Origin: Robiginitomaculum sp.
Lineage (GTDB): Bacteria > Pseudomonadota > Alphaproteobacteria > Caulobacterales > Maricaulaceae
Assembly: GCA_021776515.1 (NCBI GenBank)
Contig: JAJFFS010000002.1
Coordinates: 47,715 to 111,714 of the forward strand
Direction of reading: 5' to 3'
Length of the DNA: 64,000 nucleotides
The position numbers and the translations under genes were made by a program. Positions 62,355-64,000 of the stretch are shown here, in pieces. Each line of letters starts with the position of its first letter. Position 1 is the first letter of the stretch. Under the pieces are notes generated by a model. That model was not told the origin of the DNA. It ran no database searches and saw only the letters and a list, made by a program, of their open reading frames with translations.

Positions 62355-62693
62355 ATGACAAACTCTGCCAAGCGCGCATATTCTGCTTATAGCTCTGACG
62401 CCATGCATTTGCTAGGCGCAACTATCCGTGCTGAACGCAAAACCAAGAAAATGTCGGAGGCCGAGTTAGCTGAGCGCGCAGGTGTTTCGCGCAGCGTCAT
62501 TCAGCGTGTGGAGCAAGGCGACATGACATGCGGCGTCGGTATAGTTTTTGAAGTTGCCCATATCGTAGGCATTTCATTATTTGATGCAGGGCCAAGCAGA
62601 CTTGCTAGCCAAATAAAGCAAGTTGAAGACAAGCTGACCCTTCTGCCAAAAACCATACATAAGAAGAAAAAGGTAATTAATGATGACTTCTAA
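62355..62693 (+). CDS. hipB: HipB-like antitoxin, XRE/Cro helix-turn-helix protein
   Basis: 112 residues. The helix-turn-helix domain covers about 18-78 (LGATIRAERKTKKMSEAELAERAGVSRSVIQRVEQGDMTCGVG). It is followed by a charged C-terminal tail (KTIHKKKKVINDDF) that could contact HipA. It neutralises HipA and represses the operon. It overlaps hipA by 14 bases, giving tight co-translation. Two matched operators and a promoter lie upstream. Confidence 0.9.
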   Translation: MTNSAKRAYSAYSSDAMHLLGATIRAERKTKKMSEAELAERAGVSRSVIQRVEQGDMTCGVGIVFEVAHIVGISLFDAGPSRLASQIKQVEDKLTLLPKTIHKKKKVINDDF

Positions 62694-63864
62694 AGACGAT
62701 TACCAAGAAGCTTATGTCTGGATTTGGCTGCCGAATGCCACAGAGCCTGTTGTCGCGGGAAAGTTAGCGCAAGATGGCGAGGATTTAGTTTTTGCCTATG
62801 GTAAAAGCTATCGTGAACGCAAAGAGGCTATCCCAATTTACGAACCTGAATTACCCTTAAAATCAGGTACTTTATCGCCGTTAAATGGCCTGAATATGCC
62901 AAATTGTATTCGCGATGGCGCGCCGGATGCTTGGGGACGGCGCGTGATCATCAACCGTCAGATGGGCCTTAAAGGTTCTGCTGTTGATGTTGATGATTTA
63001 AATGAGCTTACCTATCTTCTAGAGTCTGGTTCCGACCGTATTGGCGCATTGGACTTTCAAGTCTCTCCCACCGAATATGTGCCACGGCAATCACAAGGCG
63101 CATCACTTGAAGAGCTTATGAATTCAGCTGAGCGTGTAGAAAAGGGCGTGCCGCTCTCCCCTGAATTAGACCAAGCCTTATTCCATGGCAGCTCTATCGG
63201 CGGCGCCCGCCCTAAAGCACTTATTCAGGACGGCGACACAAAATATATCGCCAAATTCTCAGCCAGTAATGACAGCTACAGCGTTGTCAAAGCTGAGTTT
63301 ATCGCCATGCGCTTGGCACATCTTGCAGGGCTGAGTGTTGCGCCCGTAAAAATGGTAGAAGCCGCCCATAAAAGTGTGTTGCTGATTGAACGCTTTGACC
63401 GTGCCCCTGTAAAAAATGGCTGGCACCGTAAAGCAATAGTATCAGCTTTAACTATCCTGGAACTTGACGAAATGATGGCGAGATACGCCAGCTATGAAAA
63501 GCTAGCTGAGATTATTCGTCTCCGCTTCACAGCACCAAAAGATACCCTGAAAGAGCTTTACGCCCGCATGGTGTTTAACATCCAATGTGGCAACACTGAT
63601 GACCACGCCAGAAACCATGCCGCTTTTTGGGATGGCAAGTCACTCACTCTCACCCCTGCCTATGACATTTGCCCGCAAAGCCGCGCTGGCGGAGAAGCAA
63701 CTCAGGCCATGCTGTTAGTCGGAAACAATCGCTACAGCCAGCTCAAGATTTGTATTGAAGCAGCTCATCACTTCAGGCTCTCTAAAGTTGAAGCAAAGGC
63801 AATCATCGAACACCAGAAATCTATCATCGTAGAAAATTGGGACGCTGTATGCGATGAAGGGTAA
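62680..63864 (+). CDS. hipA: HipA-like toxin, serine/threonine kinase
   Basis: 394 residues. The N-terminal HipA subdomain is about 10-110 (GTLSPLNGLNMPNCIRDGAPDAWGRRVI). The kinase core has the phosphorylatable Ser loop HGSSIGGARPKAL, the ATP-site Lys in TKYIAKFS, the catalytic GNTDDHARNHA and the metal-binding TPAYDICPQ. HipA toxins phosphorylate aminoacyl-tRNA synthetases and can cause dormancy. Two adjacent ATGs (62680, 62683) both overlap hipB. All kinase motifs look intact, so the toxin is probably active. Confidence 0.92.
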   Translation: MMTSKDDYQEAYVWIWLPNATEPVVAGKLAQDGEDLVFAYGKSYRERKEAIPIYEPELPLKSGTLSPLNGLNMPNCIRDGAPDAWGRRVIINRQMGLKGSAVDVDDLNELTYLLESGSDRIGALDFQVSPTEYVPRQSQGASLEELMNSAERVEKGVPLSPELDQALFHGSSIGGARPKALIQDGDTKYIAKFSASNDSYSVVKAEFIAMRLAHLAGLSVAPVKMVEAAHKSVLLIERFDRAPVKNGWHRKAIVSALTILELDEMMARYASYEKLAEIIRLRFTAPKDTLKELYARMVFNIQCGNTDDHARNHAAFWDGKSLTLTPAYDICPQSRAGGEATQAMLLVGNNRYSQLKICIEAAHHFRLSKVEAKAIIEHQKSIIVENWDAVCDEG

Positions 63865-63900
63865 TACCCCCCTTTATAGAGGGCATCGTAAGTAGAACGG

Positions 63901-63999
63901 TTATGCGGCTATGGACATGTCCATGGCCGATTTCTGTTTTGGCGTGATACCGCCGATAGCCATATTGGGTCTTTCGTTATTGTAAGTCCAGAGCCAGTC
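63901..63999 (-). mobile_element. IS3-family transposase (OrfB/integrase core), C-terminal end, cut by the window
   Basis: Read leftward from the right edge, the frame encodes DWLWTYNNERPNMAIGGITP, then KQKSAMDMSIAA and a stop codon at 63901. The NERPNMA-GGITP block is the typical C-terminus of IS3-family OrfB transposases, just past the catalytic Glu. The rest of the element lies outside the window. The terminal inverted repeat should lie between 63865 and 63900, but I could not define it. Confidence 0.9.
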
Positions 64000-64000
64000 G

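Overview
The window looks like a chromosomal segment of an alphaproteobacterium of the Caulobacter/Maricaulis/Hyphomonas type. The evidence is a divK-pleD pair, a PopA-like degenerate GGDEF protein, a MipZ-type division ATPase, an alphaproteobacterial DinB with an N-terminal zinc-finger segment, and a nearly complete Caulobacter-type ceramide (sphingolipid) locus. Base composition is moderate by eye. The genus cannot be named from the sequence alone.

Layout. 1-9.8 kb: clpP-clpX, an MFS transporter, rpmG, divK-pleD, dinB, the PopA-like c-di-GMP effector candidate and an alpha-methylacyl-CoA racemase-family gene. 9.8-19.65 kb: one long leftward run in which a methyltransferase and a DUF4910 aminopeptidase-like gene follow a molybdenum block (moaA, moaC-moaB fusion, moeA, moaD, moaE, mobA, a small unknown gene, modA, modB, modC). 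The block is preceded by a perfect FNR-type box and a structured leader that may be a Moco riboswitch. 19.7-31.7 kb: an unknown exported protein, then the sphingolipid locus. This has an acyl carrier protein, serine palmitoyltransferase, a nucleotidyltransferase-like protein, a ceramide-kinase-like lipid kinase, a metallophosphoesterase, an LptF/LptG-type permease pair, a bacterial ceramide synthase, a ceramide reductase and an acyl-ACP synthetase. It could make, modify and export an anionic ceramide lipid. 31.9-52.3 kb: housekeeping genes (pckA, plsY, dprA, a D,D-carboxypeptidase with SPOR domain, mipZ, sdaA, aroC, a DnaJ-like protein, pdxH, an acyl-CoA ligase, an M24 peptidase-like protein, yggU, yggT) with several exported proteins. 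Two of these, a seven-repeat FG-GAP protein and a 588-residue unknown protein, share a module of about 250 residues.

52.4 kb to the right edge is accessory. It starts at a tRNA gene cut after 27 nucleotides. It carries a LysR regulator, two M14 metallocarboxypeptidases, a TonB-dependent receptor and a CapA-family lipoprotein (a plausible peptide or polyglutamate scavenging unit). These are followed by an IS1595-family transposase remnant, a hipBA toxin-antitoxin pair with two matching operators, and the end of an IS3-family transposase running off the window.

Three clusters of the same palindromic repeat (core CTTCGACAAGCTCAGGATGA) sit in intergenic spaces at 18.4, 43.1 and 50.1 kb. Many genes overlap their neighbours by 1-4 bases (ATGA or GTGA junctions), so transcription units are tightly packed. 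Start codons were chosen by family alignment and Shine-Dalgarno position, and several differ from the longest possible reading frame.
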